Made by a program: the position numbers and the translations under genes. The notes beneath the pieces are model-generated. The model saw only the letters and a program-made list of their open reading frames with translations, was not told where the DNA came from and did not search any database. A DNA stretch of 64,000 bases from Muribaculaceae bacterium (GTDB taxonomy: Bacteria; Bacteroidota; Bacteroidia; Bacteroidales; Muribaculaceae): NCBI GenBank assembly GCA_022509165.1, contig JAFLTT010000009.1, positions 1 through 64,000 on the forward strand. Direction: 5' to 3'. Numbering within the stretch: the stretch's first letter is position 1; every line of letters starts with the position of its first letter. This document shows positions 42,763-51,983 of the stretch, one piece after another.

Positions 42763-44244
42763 ATGACTGATCCTTCAGCCCCTGTCCAACCCTCTTTAAA
42801 GCAAAAAACTGCCGGCACACTTAAATGGAACACGGTAGACCGAATCGCTTCGCAGGTGCTCTACGGGGTAGTAGGCATCGTGCTGGCCAACGAAGTGAGC
42901 CAGGAGGATTTCGGTCTGGTAGGAGCCTTGCTGGTGTTCCAGGCCTTCGCCATTATTTTTGCTGACAGTGGCTTCGGGGCCGCACTGCTTCGCCAGAAAC
43001 ATACTACAGAACAAGACTACTCCACAGTATTTTGGTTCAATCTGCTTGTGAGTGTGGCTATCTATTTTATTTTATGGTTTTGCGCCCCGTTAATAGCTGA
43101 TATTTTCCAGAAAGATACTCGCCTTATCCCTCTTTCGAAAGTGATGTTTATCACTTTTGTGCTGAATGCATTGGCCATAGTGCAGACCAACAGGCTGATG
43201 AAAAAGATGGATGTAAAGATGATAGCAGTTTCTAATGTGATAGCCCAGATGGTGGGGGGAGGATTAGGAATAGGACTGGCATTAGGAGGATGGGGCGCTT
43301 GGGCACTTGTATGGCAGTCCGTATGTCTGGCCGGTGTAAAAACAGGAATATTATGGGCTACTTCCCGATGGTATCCAAGATATTGGATTCATAGAGATTC
43401 TTTCGCTAAAATCTGGAGGATAGGTCTGAGTGTATTTTCATCCTCTATGCTCAATACACTGTTTCTCACAGTCTATTCCTTTGTGATAGGAGCTTTCTAC
43501 TCATTGAAGTCGTTGGGTGTGTATACTCAGGCAGATAAATGGAGCAAAATGGGGAGCGCCTCTCTTTCGCAGATTTTCACCGCCAGTTTTGTGCCCTTGT
43601 TGGCCAAAGTGCAAGACAATCCGGCAGATTTTAAAAGATACATGCAGAGAATAAACCGATTCTCGGCCTTTATCGTATTTCCTATGCTTGCCGGTCTGGC
43701 TATTGTGGGGGAACCATTGTTTCACACTTTTTTTGGTAATAAGTGGGATTCTGCCATACCTCTGTTCCAGATTCTTTGTGTGAGAGGCATCCTGGTGGTA
43801 CTCATATCTTTGTTTGGCAATTATATGTTGGCTTTAGGATATGGGAAGAGACTTTTTTATATCGAAGTGATAAAGGATGTAGCCATTGCCATTGCCATTC
43901 TATCCACAGTATGGTTTGAGTCGGTGGAACTCTTGGTATGGGGTCAGTTATGGGCCTCTATTCTCACGTTTGTAATTGTAATTTATATGGTGGCAAAGGC
44001 TACCGGGTATTCGTTATCATCATTTGCAAATGATTTTTTGCTCTTTGCAGGCATCACCATTCTGATGTGTGTGGCTTGCTGGCTTCTATCTAAGATATAT
44101 CTATCTCCGGTGGTATCACTACTATTGCAGATCACAGGAGGTGCCGTTGTATTTATCGGGGCAGCAAAAATTAGAAAGGCCCCGGAACTTTCCGAAGCCA
44201 TTTCATTTATTTTCAAGAAAACGGTGGCACTCCGCCAGCCATAA
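42763..44244 (+). CDS. polysaccharide/lipid-linked oligosaccharide flippase, WzxC-like (MOP superfamily)
   Basis: 493 residues with 12-14 membrane helices. The N-terminal block GTLKWNTVDRIASQVLYGVV and the following LANEVSQEDFGLVGALLVFQ are typical of the Wzx/TuaB-like flippases, as is the SKMGSASLSQIFTASFVPLLAKVQD loop. It should move undecaprenyl-linked glycans across the inner membrane. No glycosyltransferases lie around it, so it is not in a visible capsule locus; it starts two bases after the GIN-domain gene. Converges on purC. Confidence 0.88.
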   Translation: MTDPSAPVQPSLKQKTAGTLKWNTVDRIASQVLYGVVGIVLANEVSQEDFGLVGALLVFQAFAIIFADSGFGAALLRQKHTTEQDYSTVFWFNLLVSVAIYFILWFCAPLIADIFQKDTRLIPLSKVMFITFVLNALAIVQTNRLMKKMDVKMIAVSNVIAQMVGGGLGIGLALGGWGAWALVWQSVCLAGVKTGILWATSRWYPRYWIHRDSFAKIWRIGLSVFSSSMLNTLFLTVYSFVIGAFYSLKSLGVYTQADKWSKMGSASLSQIFTASFVPLLAKVQDNPADFKRYMQRINRFSAFIVFPMLAGLAIVGEPLFHTFFGNKWDSAIPLFQILCVRGILVVLISLFGNYMLALGYGKRLFYIEVIKDVAIAIAILSTVWFESVELLVWGQLWASILTFVIVIYMVAKATGYSLSSFANDFLLFAGITILMCVACWLLSKIYLSPVVSLLLQITGGAVVFIGAAKIRKAPELSEAISFIFKKTVALRQP

Positions 44245-44250
44245 ATCTTT

Positions 44251-45210
44251 TTAAAAATCTTTTTTGAGTGAAATAAGACAAGCCTCCACATTGGTTTTTA
44301 TTCTGTCGGCGAGGTCGGTTTCATCTGCCTTATGGAATTTCTTACCGGTGATATGCTCATAAAGTTCGATATATCTCTCTGAAACACTGTGTATGAATTC
44401 AGGGGTCATTTCGGGCATTTTCTGTCCCTCCTGTCCCATAAATCCATGTTGGATAAGCCACTGGCGTACGAATTCTTTGCTAAGCTGACGCTGAGGCTCT
44501 CCCTTTTCAAATCTTTCCTCATATCCCTCTGAGTAGAAATATCGTGACGAGTCGGGGGTATGGATCTCATCTATCAGAATCACTTTACCGTCACGTATGC
44601 CGAATTCATATTTTGTGTCCACAAGGAGAAGACCTTTCTCTTTGGCCATCTTGGTGCCTAATTCGAAGAGTTTATAAGTATATTCTTCCATCACTTTATA
44701 ATGCTCCTCACTCACGAGGCCCTGGCGGATTATTTCTTCGCGTGATATGTTTTCATCATGTCCCTCAGCTGCCTTTGTGGTTGGAGTAATGATGGGATGC
44801 GGGAATTTTTCATTCTCACGCATACCGTCGGGTAATTTCACACCACAGATTTCTCTTGCACCATTTTTGTACTCTCGCCATGCACTACCCGTAAGATACC
44901 CACGGATAATCATCTCTACGGGTACTCCTTTTGCTTTAAGCCCTACGGTGGCCATTGGATCGGGCACAGCCATCTTCCAGTTTGGGACGATATCGGCCGA
45001 AGCATCAAGAAAGTAAGCCGCTATCTGATTAAGCACCTGTCCTTTATAAGGGATACCTTCAGGCAGGATTACATCGAAGGCTGATATTCTATCTGTTGCC
45101 ACCATCACCATAAGATCGTTGTCGATGGTATATACATCCCTTACTTTGCCATGATACACTGCTGTCTGGCCCGGGAATTTGAAATCTGTTTTAGTTAGCG
45201 TATTAGACAT
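44251..45210 (-). CDS. purC: phosphoribosylaminoimidazole-succinocarboxamide synthase
   Basis: 319 residues. Joins CAIR and aspartate with ATP in purine synthesis. Recognisable blocks: [12 protein letters not shown] (ATP-binding N-lobe), [14 protein letters not shown], the [21 protein letters not shown] segment with Mg-binding residues, and the HTPDSSRY loop that follows. The length matches the longer Bacteroidetes/yeast-like form rather than the 240-residue form. Single gene; the 150-base upstream gap contains repeats but no clear promoter. Confidence 0.94.
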   Translation of the reverse strand: MSNTLTKTDFKFPGQTAVYHGKVRDVYTIDNDLMVMVATDRISAFDVILPEGIPYKGQVLNQIAAYFLDASADIVPNWKMAVPDPMATVGLKAKGVPVEMIIRGYLTGSAWREYKNGAREICGVKLPDGMRENEKFPHPIITPTTKAAEGHDENISREEIIRQGLVSEEHYKVMEEYTYKLFELGTKMAKEKGLLLVDTKYEFGIRDGKVILIDEIHTPDSSRYFYSEGYEERFEKGEPQRQLSKEFVRQWLIQHGFMGQEGQKMPEMTPEFIHSVSERYIELYEHITGKKFHKADETDLADRIKTNVEACLISLKKDF

Positions 45211-45272
45211 GTTTATTTCGTTTTTCGTTAATCGTTTTTCGTTTACCGCAGGATAATGGTAACTTACTTAGT

Positions 45273-45323
45273 GTTTATTGTTCAGTGTTTATTGTTTAAG
45301 TCTCTGACTTATTGTTTATTGTT
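45273..45323. repeat. three copies of GTTTATTGTT upstream of purC
   Basis: Copies at 45273, 45287 and 45314. The first two extend to GTGTTTATTGTT with a 14-bp period. A second repeat, CGTTTTTCGTT, occurs twice at about 45217-45242. Confidence 0.6.
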
Positions 45324-45338
45324 TAAAACTTAATGTTT

Positions 45339-45371
45339 CCAATGATTAAATCCAGGGGATTTAATCATTGG
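45339..45371 (-). terminator. 15-bp perfect hairpin overlapping the stop of the acidic small protein gene
   Basis: CCAATGATTAAATCC / GGATTTAATCATTGG with a 3-base loop. The minus-strand gene ends (TAA, 45363-45361) inside the stem. There is no good T tract, so it may protect or process the transcript rather than terminate it. Confidence 0.55.
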
Positions 45372-45630
45372 TGAACACATATTCAGCCGCAATGCTTTCG
45401 ATAGCCTCTTCATCGGGCATCCATTTCCCCGGCTCATCAACACTCATTTTCACCAGATCCATTATGGGATAATAGTCACAATTTGGAAGATCATTTTCCG
45501 GATCTGCAATATCCATACTCCAGTCAGTAGTGTTGATTTCCAGCTGAACATCATCGCTATAACCCTCTTCTCCTGCGATATAATCCTCTACAGTCTCTCT
45601 CACTCTTTTCAGAAATTCCTTTTGATTCAT
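45361..45630 (-). CDS. small acidic protein of unknown function
   Basis: 89 residues, strongly acidic, with many Asp and Glu and a helical start (QKEFLKRVRETVEDYIAG). No catalytic or nucleic-acid motif is visible. The regular codon use and start at a good ATG, with a -7 element TAATTTTG 20 bases upstream, support a real gene. No family that I can name. It lies alone between purC and the outer-membrane protein gene. Confidence 0.65.
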   Translation of the reverse strand: MNQKEFLKRVRETVEDYIAGEEGYSDDVQLEINTTDWSMDIADPENDLPNCDYYPIMDLVKMSVDEPGKWMPDEEAIESIAAEYVFTND

Positions 45631-45649
45631 TTTTTCTCCGAATTTTGCA

Positions 45650-45657
45650 CAAAATTA
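45650..45657 (-). promoter_or_regulatory. -7 element of the small acidic protein gene
   Basis: Minus-strand TAATTTTG, 20 bases upstream of the ATG at 45630; no clear -33 box. Confidence 0.45.
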
Positions 45658-45773
45658 ATCAATTCCTCCGATATCCCTTCTTTCCTAAATCCATAAAAGT
45701 CTTAACGAATCTGCAGTAAATATGCGTAAATTAGGAGTTCAGGATACAATTTTTAAGAAAAAAGTAACAAAAA

Positions 45774-45805
45774 TTTGCACAATTTAGATAGTTGATGTAA
45801 TTTTG
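45774..45805 (+). promoter_or_regulatory. consensus promoter of the outer-membrane barrel gene
   Basis: TTTG (45774-45777), 20 bases, TAATTTTG (45798-45805): an exact match, giving an untranslated leader of roughly 75 bases before the ATG at 45887. Confidence 0.85.
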
Positions 45806-45886
45806 CGGCGCATTTGAGAAAAATGCGTGTGTTTTAATTATTCAAACTAACAAAGGTAAAAGTTTAAGGTTCAAATTTAGAAAATT

Positions 45887-46621
45887 ATGAAAAAACTTTT
45901 AGTAGCTGCCCTTATTCTTGGAGGCGCAGCATGTGCAAATGCACAGGAAGATTATGCTCCTAAAGCAGGCAATTTTTCAACTGAACTTCAGTTCAATCCT
46001 TTCGGCAACAGTGGCTCAGTATTTCAGAATGGTAGCAGCATCTCCGACGGCGCTGTATTCTCAGGTACTTATTTCTGCACCGACAATTTCGCTGTAACAT
46101 TCGATTTCGGTTTAGGTGGTACTAATAAGAAAACTGTGCAATATGTAGACCCGACTGCTGATAACCCACAGGAACAGTCCAACACAAAGACCTATAATGG
46201 TACTTTCACTCTTGCTCTCGGTGCTAAATACTATTTCTACAACTACAAGAGAGTAAACCTCTACTGCGGTGCTAAAGTGGCTTACTATCATGATTTCGCA
46301 GGTACTAAGACTGTAGATGTTTACGACCCTGTAACTCAGAAAGATTTAGATTCTTGGACTTGGTCTAACACTGCTAACGGCAAAAATACCGGCAATGGCT
46401 TCGGTATCTACGCTAACACCGGTATCGACTTCTCTATCTACAAAGGTCTTTATGTAGGTGCTGAAATCAATGTTGGTTTCAAAGATACTATCTACAGAGG
46501 TGCTACAGCAAAATCTTTTGCTAATGGTCAGACCACAACTACAAAGACCAAAGTTGGCGGCCACAATCTCGAAGGTGGCTTCGGCGTAACTCCGCTCTTC
46601 CGCGTTGGTTGGACTTTCTAA
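45887..46621 (+). CDS. outer-membrane beta-barrel protein
   Basis: 244 residues. Signal peptide about 1-19 (ending CANAQ). The mature part alternates hydrophobic and polar residues in about eight strands, ends in a C-terminal aromatic (RVGWTF), and is rich in Gly, Asn, Thr and Tyr, all typical of OmpA/OmpW-like eight-stranded barrels. No periplasmic peptidoglycan-binding domain follows. With a consensus promoter, strong terminator and even codon use, it should be highly expressed. Function unknown. Confidence 0.85.
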   Translation: MKKLLVAALILGGAACANAQEDYAPKAGNFSTELQFNPFGNSGSVFQNGSSISDGAVFSGTYFCTDNFAVTFDFGLGGTNKKTVQYVDPTADNPQEQSNTKTYNGTFTLALGAKYYFYNYKRVNLYCGAKVAYYHDFAGTKTVDVYDPVTQKDLDSWTWSNTANGKNTGNGFGIYANTGIDFSIYKGLYVGAEINVGFKDTIYRGATAKSFANGQTTTTKTKVGGHNLEGGFGVTPLFRVGWTF

Positions 46622-46644
46622 AAGATTTTACAATATTCTCTAAG

Positions 46645-46678
46645 AGGGTGAGTCAAAAAATTTTGGCTCACCCTTTTA
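46645..46678 (+). terminator. terminator of the outer-membrane barrel gene
   Basis: 14-bp stem AGGGTGAGTCAAAA / TTTTGGCTCACCCT (one G-U pair) followed by TTTT, 23 bases after the stop. Confidence 0.85.
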
Positions 46679-46712
46679 AGATATATATAAATGTACAAGA
46701 GGAAAGGCTTTG

Positions 46713-47894
46713 ATGAAGGAATCTGAAAAAGGAAAGTTAAGCCGGATGGAAATTAAGGTGGGTATCAAGACAGCGGGTAGCCCTGTATTGGAAAAAGGAG
46801 AGGGTTACACTCTGGTGAAAAATATGCTCATAGGCGATAGTTTTCATTGGCAGACCATAATTGAAGCTCGGTTGCCGGGGAAGGTAGAGAAGATCGAAAG
46901 CACTCACAACATCAGCCTTATCAACACTCTTCCCATTGAAACTTACCTGGAATGTGTGGTAGGAAGTGAAATGAATCCTAAGGCTCCATTGGAATTCCTC
47001 AAGGCTCATGCCGTAATTTCCAGAAGTTGGGCTCTTGGAAAAATCTTAGAACAACGGAATGAAGTTCCTGTTCTCTCTTACCGTTCAGATGTCAAAGCAG
47101 AGGAATCAATCGTCAGTTTAGATGGAAAACCGGAATCATTGATAGGATGGGAGGATACAGCCTCTCATCATGGCTTTCATGTATGTTCCGACGACCATTG
47201 TCAAAGATATCAAGGCTTGCAGGATATACCGGAAGTTAATCTTCAGTCTATCAGAAGCACAGCAGGAGAGGTGCTCATAAAACCTGATGGCAACATTGTG
47301 GATGCAAGATTCTCAAAATGTTGTGGAGGTGTCACTGAAATTTTCTCCACTTGTTGGCAGACCAAGGAGGAAGAATGTCTGAAGACTTTTGAAGATCCCT
47401 GGTGCAATCTTTCTTCTCTTTCTGTCAACCATCGACGTTTGATCCTTACATCGATCCTGAAAGATTATGACATAGCCACAGAGAATTATGGCTACCGATG
47501 GACTTTCGAAATCAGCAAACAGGAAATTGAGAACAATCTCAAAAGTAGTTTTAGACGGAATGTAGGCAGAATAGAGACTATAGAAGCCATTCATAGAGGC
47601 CCTTCAGGCAGGATAGACCTATTGAGAATCCATGGCTCTCAGGGATGCCTGGATTTAGGCAAAGAACTCTGGATACGACGTTTGTTAAGTCCAACCCATC
47701 TTTACTCCTCAGCCTTTGAGATAGAGGATAAAGGGGATAAGGTAAGACTTACAGGGAGAGGATGGGGCCACGGCGTGGGACTATGCCAGATAGGTGCAGC
47801 CCATATGGCTCTGCAAGGAGTTGATTACCGGGAAATCCTTTCATTTTATTATCCCGGGTCAAGATTGTCCTCCGATCCTTACTGCATCGGATAG
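46713..47894 (+). CDS. SpoIID/LytB-domain protein (putative glycan-cleaving amidase enhancer)
   Basis: 393 residues from the ATG at 46713. The SpoIID domain is clear: INTLPIETYLECVVGSEMNP (with the catalytic-type Glu in GSEM), then FLKAHAVISRSWALG, and the C-terminal GRGWGHGVGLCQIGAAHMA followed by FYYPGSRL. SpoIID of sporulating bacteria is a lytic transglycosylase acting on denuded glycan strands; non-sporulating Bacteroidetes carry homologues of unknown role. There is no signal peptide, and a Cys/His-rich insert lies in the middle (CSDDHCQ, SKCCGGVTE). Its end overlaps the convergent MBL gene by 16 bases. Confidence 0.88.
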   Translation: MKESEKGKLSRMEIKVGIKTAGSPVLEKGEGYTLVKNMLIGDSFHWQTIIEARLPGKVEKIESTHNISLINTLPIETYLECVVGSEMNPKAPLEFLKAHAVISRSWALGKILEQRNEVPVLSYRSDVKAEESIVSLDGKPESLIGWEDTASHHGFHVCSDDHCQRYQGLQDIPEVNLQSIRSTAGEVLIKPDGNIVDARFSKCCGGVTEIFSTCWQTKEEECLKTFEDPWCNLSSLSVNHRRLILTSILKDYDIATENYGYRWTFEISKQEIENNLKSSFRRNVGRIETIEAIHRGPSGRIDLLRIHGSQGCLDLGKELWIRRLLSPTHLYSSAFEIEDKGDKVRLTGRGWGHGVGLCQIGAAHMALQGVDYREILSFYYPGSRLSSDPYCIG

Positions 47895-48628
47895 ATACGC
47901 ACGTCGATGCCGGAGTTATCCTTATCCAACTTTTCCTTCAGCTGATCTATCGGAGTGTCACTGTAATGATAAGGAATCAGGATTTTAGGCTTAATGGTGA
48001 GGGCAGCCTTTTCAGCCTGGTCTATAGTCATGGTATAGGGCTGGTTAACAGGCAGGAAAGCGAGATCTATATTTTTGATGTCTGCCATTTCAGGGATATC
48101 TTCAGTATCACCGGCTATATAGATTCTTTCACCATCGATATTCAGTATATATCCGTTGCCATTCCCCTTGGGATGGAACTTTTCACGTCCCGGTGTGGTA
48201 TTATATGCCGGTACACTTTCCAGCACAATTCCATCGGCCAGATCAAGAGTCTGATTATTTGCCATTATGGTTCCTTTACCCAATTCTTTTTCAGATGTTG
48301 CATTAAGGATAATCTTGGTGGAAGGTTTTGACAATTCATTGATTGCTACCGGGTCGAGATGATCCCAATGTTCATGGGTCACCAGGATATAGTCGGCCTT
48401 AGGCATATTCTCATAATCTATCTGAGTATCTGCCACCTTGGTCACTGGGTCTACATATATTTCGAGTCCCTTGTATTCCACCGCAAGGGAGGCATGTTTG
48501 AAGAGGGTAATATTGATTTTTTCACCATCTTTTCCGGTGAGAGTCACTACGGGGTATTTGGTCTGAGCGTTCATAGCCATAAAATTTGATATTACAACAA
48601 ACAGTAATGCAAAGGATATCTTCTTCAT
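47879..48628 (-). CDS. secreted metallo-beta-lactamase-fold hydrolase
   Basis: 249 residues from the ATG at 48628, which starts a proper signal peptide (MKKISFALLFVVISNFMAMN) and has a promoter 22 bases ahead; the track's longer start adds 27 unlikely residues. The zinc motif HxHxDH is THEHWDHLD, with later ligands in AGDTEDIPE and PYHYSD. It resembles UlaG/YtnP-like MBL hydrolases of the L-ascorbate-6-phosphate lactonase group, a periplasmic version. Substrate unknown. The 3' end overlaps the convergent SpoIID gene. Confidence 0.85.
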   Translation of the reverse strand: MKKISFALLFVVISNFMAMNAQTKYPVVTLTGKDGEKINITLFKHASLAVEYKGLEIYVDPVTKVADTQIDYENMPKADYILVTHEHWDHLDPVAINELSKPSTKIILNATSEKELGKGTIMANNQTLDLADGIVLESVPAYNTTPGREKFHPKGNGNGYILNIDGERIYIAGDTEDIPEMADIKNIDLAFLPVNQPYTMTIDQAEKAALTIKPKILIPYHYSDTPIDQLKEKLDKDNSGIDVRIYPMQ

Positions 48629-48649
48629 GAGGTTAATTAGTTTGAAATA

Positions 48650-48681
48650 CAAATTTAAGGGAAATCCCGATTTATGCCAAC
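48650..48681 (-). promoter_or_regulatory. promoter of the MBL hydrolase gene
   Basis: Minus-strand GTTG, 20 bases, TAAATTTG; one mismatch in the -33 box. It supports the start at 48628. Confidence 0.65.
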
Positions 48682-48726
48682 CGGGATTACCCATAATTTT
48701 ATCTGACAATCAAATGGTTGCTCTGT

Positions 48727-49401
48727 CTAAAGGTTTTCGAGTGCTTTGAAAAGAGCTTTTCCAAGACTTAAAGCCGACATAGGGTTCTGTCCGGTGATAA
48801 GACGTCCGTCCACAACCACATGATCTGTAAATGGAGCAGTACAATCAAATGTTGCTCCCTTGTCAACTAATGCAGTCTGAAGCATAAAGGGCATATACTT
48901 GGAAGTGCCGTTGGCATCCTCTTCTGCGTTTGTAAAACTGTCTACAGTCTTTCCCTTAATCAGATTGTCGCCATCTTTTAGAATAATATTGAGGATACCG
49001 GCCGGTCCATGACAGACTGCAGATACTATACCCCCGTTTTCATATATGTAAGCTGCAATTTCAGCTAACTTTTTATTCTGAGGGAAATCAAACATAGCGC
49101 CATGTCCTCCTGCATAGAAAATCGCCTTATAGTCTTCCGGTTTCACTTCATCGGGAGTCATCGTAGCCGACATCTGATCCTGCCATTCCGGACTGTCCCA
49201 GAATTTTCTGTTGATTGGATCGTTAAGGTCAAATCCATCTACAGGAGGACGTCCTCCTTGGGGACTTACTACATCAATATCATATTTTTCTCCTAAAACC
49301 GACCAAGGATGAGTCACTTCAGAAAGAAAATATCCGGTCTTTCTTCCACTGTCACCTAATTCTCCATGGCTGGTGACTACAAATAAAATCTTATCTTTCA
49401 T
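48727..49401 (-). CDS. DJ-1/PfpI-family protein, Hsp31-like glyoxalase III type
   Basis: 224 residues. Class I glutamine-amidotransferase-like fold with the nucleophilic elbow SAVCHGPAG (C130, H131) and the conserved Glu in FLSEVTHPW (E27). The block GGRPPVDGFDLNDPINRKFW is typical of the Hsp31/YDR533C-like branch, whose members convert methylglyoxal to lactate and act as stress proteins. Activity in this copy is inference from the intact triad-like residues. Single gene, divergent from the helicase gene. Confidence 0.87.
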   Translation of the reverse strand: MKDKILFVVTSHGELGDSGRKTGYFLSEVTHPWSVLGEKYDIDVVSPQGGRPPVDGFDLNDPINRKFWDSPEWQDQMSATMTPDEVKPEDYKAIFYAGGHGAMFDFPQNKKLAEIAAYIYENGGIVSAVCHGPAGILNIILKDGDNLIKGKTVDSFTNAEEDANGTSKYMPFMLQTALVDKGATFDCTAPFTDHVVVDGRLITGQNPMSALSLGKALFKALENL

Positions 49402-49482
49402 AATCCTTAATTATTTGAGTTTTAAATTATAACCTCTTTTAGAATCCTAAGGTTCAAAAAGATGGCTTTCTTCATGTGTGAT

Positions 49483-49513
49483 TTTGAAAGAGACCCACTC
49501 CATATTAATTTTG
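49483..49513 (+). promoter_or_regulatory. consensus promoter of the SF1 helicase gene
   Basis: TTTG, 19 bases, TAATTTTG, ending 12 bases before the ATG at 49526. Because this promoter overlaps the track's upstream start (49478), the later ATG must be the real one. Confidence 0.8.
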
Positions 49514-49525
49514 CATTATAAAATC

Positions 49526-51445
49526 ATGAAAGAAACTCTTGCTGTCACGGCTCTTAAAGAACAGATGCGTCTTCTTCAGATGGAATATGAAGAGGAAAAG
49601 GAGTTATTTACAAAAATCTCAGAGCAATTCGGTATAGAGAAACTTAAGGCCCGTGGAAATGCATGGTGTGGAATAAAAGTTGGACGTATATATTATAATT
49701 CACTGAATCAGAGAGTAGTGGAAATATTCCGCAATTCTGATGAGGTAGATGATGACCATAATTTTGAACATGGACGTCCTATCTTATTCTTTACCTTGAG
49801 TACAGGTTTTAATTCCGGTTTTATACCTCAATTTCAGGGTGAAGTGAGTTTTGTAGATGAAGACAGAATGGTGGTCGTTATTCCTGAAGATGTGGATTTA
49901 TCAGAGATTTCCATATCACGAAATGCCGGAGTAATGCTTTCATTTGATGAAACAAGTTATCGGGCCATGTTTGAGGCACTTAAGAGCACCATAGAGGCAA
50001 AAGGAAGATTAGGCGAACTTCGAGATATCATATATTCTCCTGATAAGTTTCATGAGTGGTCGCTTCCCTTCATGCGGTTTCCCTATCTCAACAAAGATCA
50101 GGAGAAAGCGGTGAATAAGGTGCTGGCAGCAAAAGACGTGGCAATAGTACACGGTCCTCCGGGCACCGGTAAGACCACAACCTTAGTGGAGGCGATATAC
50201 GAAACTTTAAGGCGGGAACCTCAGGTATTAGTATGTGCACAAAGCAACATGGCGGTAGACTGGATTTCTGAGAAACTGGTAGACCGTGGAGTGAATGTGG
50301 TGAGAATCGGTAACCCCTCTCGGGTGAATGACAAGATGTTGTCTTTCACATACGAACGCCGTTTTGAGAGTCATCCGGATTATCCTGATCTTTGGGGACT
50401 CAGGAAGAGTATCAGGCAATTACATAAAGATAGGGTCCGCACCGATTCCTGGCACCAGAAAATGGATCGGCTTAAAAGCAAAGCCACGGAACTTGAGATA
50501 AGAATCAAGAATAATATTTTCAGCAGTGCCAATGTGATAGCATCTACCTTGGTAGGGAGTGCATCTATGGTGCTGGAAGGAATGAAATTTCCGTCACTTT
50601 TTATCGACGAAACTGCACAGGCTCTTCAAGCAGCCACATGGATACCAATCCGGAAGGCCGGACGTGTGATTTTAGCCGGCGATCATTGTCAATTGCCACC
50701 TGTCGTGAAGTCGTATGCTGCACTTAAAGAAGGTCTGGGAAAGTCGCTTATGGAAACCATTGTAGCTAAACATCCGGAAGCCGTGAAACTTCTAACAACA
50801 CAATACCGGATGCATGCCGAGATCATGAATTTCTCAAGTAAATGGTTCTATAATGATTCCATGAAAGCCGCAAGTGAGGTGAGCCACCGGTCAATTCTGG
50901 ATTTTGATACTCCCATTGAATGGATAGACACTGCCATCCCTAATGATAACACTGACTTGACATTGGAATCGGATAATGCCTTTCAAGAAATTTTCACCGG
51001 CAATTTTGGTAAAGTTAATAAGGATGAGGCATTACTCACACTCTCTGTCCTTCAGAATTATGTGGAAAGTATCGGCATTCACCGCATTTTAGATGAAAGA
51101 ATAGATTTTGGAATTATTTCCCCATATAGGGCTCAGGTGCAATACCTTAGGCAACTGATAAGAACCACACCTTTCTTCAAGCAAATAAGAAAGTTGATAT
51201 CTGTGAATACTGTGGATGGATTTCAGGGTCAGGAAAGAGATGTGATCCTTATTTCCATGGTAAGGAGCAACCGGGAGGGGCAGATAGGCTTTCTCAGAGA
51301 ACTAAGACGCATGAATGTGGCCATGACTCGGGCCAGGATGAAACTTATCATTATAGGTAATGCGTCCACACTCTCTGCTCATCCCTTTTATCGCAACCTG
51401 CATCGATACGTCCGTTCTTTACATAATGATACCGCTGAGGATTGA
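49526..51445 (+). CDS. superfamily 1 DNA/RNA helicase, IGHMBP2/Dna2-like
   Basis: 639 residues. An N-terminal OB-like region (about 1-190) precedes an SF1B helicase core: Walker A GPPGTGKTTT at about 210-219, Walker B LFIDETAQAL at about 355-364, the motif AGDHCQLPPVV, then TTQYRMHAEIM, and VNTVDGFQGQERDVILISMVR with MTRARMKL at the end. These are the Upf1-like family motifs. Such stand-alone proteins are common in Bacteroidetes and likely unwind nucleic acid; a specific role is unknown. Followed by a small conserved gene on the same strand. Confidence 0.92.
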   Translation: MKETLAVTALKEQMRLLQMEYEEEKELFTKISEQFGIEKLKARGNAWCGIKVGRIYYNSLNQRVVEIFRNSDEVDDDHNFEHGRPILFFTLSTGFNSGFIPQFQGEVSFVDEDRMVVVIPEDVDLSEISISRNAGVMLSFDETSYRAMFEALKSTIEAKGRLGELRDIIYSPDKFHEWSLPFMRFPYLNKDQEKAVNKVLAAKDVAIVHGPPGTGKTTTLVEAIYETLRREPQVLVCAQSNMAVDWISEKLVDRGVNVVRIGNPSRVNDKMLSFTYERRFESHPDYPDLWGLRKSIRQLHKDRVRTDSWHQKMDRLKSKATELEIRIKNNIFSSANVIASTLVGSASMVLEGMKFPSLFIDETAQALQAATWIPIRKAGRVILAGDHCQLPPVVKSYAALKEGLGKSLMETIVAKHPEAVKLLTTQYRMHAEIMNFSSKWFYNDSMKAASEVSHRSILDFDTPIEWIDTAIPNDNTDLTLESDNAFQEIFTGNFGKVNKDEALLTLSVLQNYVESIGIHRILDERIDFGIISPYRAQVQYLRQLIRTTPFFKQIRKLISVNTVDGFQGQERDVILISMVRSNREGQIGFLRELRRMNVAMTRARMKLIIIGNASTLSAHPFYRNLHRYVRSLHNDTAED

Positions 51446-51522
51446 GTTTGTAGTTATTCAGGCATCTTTCTAACGGGGTTTTTGTTATAAATATATAGTT
51501 ATATAACTAAGTTGTTATTGTT

Positions 51523-51951
51523 ATGAAAAAACTTCCCCCTATAGAAAAAATATACGAAGCCTGGACTGCTTTAGCCGACAATCGTGTGAAGATGAACGAC
51601 GGCTATGCTGATGTGAGTTCATCAGATGGTGAGAAATCCTACATAGTAAAATTCCAGGGAGATACCTATTCCTCCGATGATAATGCTACCTATTGGCAGG
51701 GTTATCCCGGATATCCGGTGATAGCGGTACTGATGCTTCAGGGTAAACTTCCTTATGATGCCGAAGAGGCAGCTTTGTGGAAAAACATAAATTGGACGGC
51801 CCTTAATAAGAAATACCGCAATAATTATGCAAAAGCTGTAGAAGAAGTAGGTGAAGAACGAGGCATCGACCTGACCAAATCTTCAGAAGCAGCCAACCGG
51901 GTAATGGACACTCTATCCGGTTTACCTATTCAAATCAAAAGAAAAATTTAG
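51523..51951 (+). CDS. conserved hypothetical protein
   Basis: 142 residues, soluble, with no signal peptide or membrane segment. The first half is strand-rich (YADVSSSDGEKSYIVKFQGD), with the aromatic block YWQGYPGYPVIAVLMLQGKL in the middle, and the second half is helical. I do not recognise the family. It lies 77 bases after the helicase gene and is followed by a 43-bp palindrome that probably ends the transcript. Confidence 0.7.
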   Translation: MKKLPPIEKIYEAWTALADNRVKMNDGYADVSSSDGEKSYIVKFQGDTYSSDDNATYWQGYPGYPVIAVLMLQGKLPYDAEEAALWKNINWTALNKKYRNNYAKAVEEVGEERGIDLTKSSEAANRVMDTLSGLPIQIKRKI

Positions 51952-51983
51952 TCCGTCTCCTCTCTTGACAATAGATGATAAAT

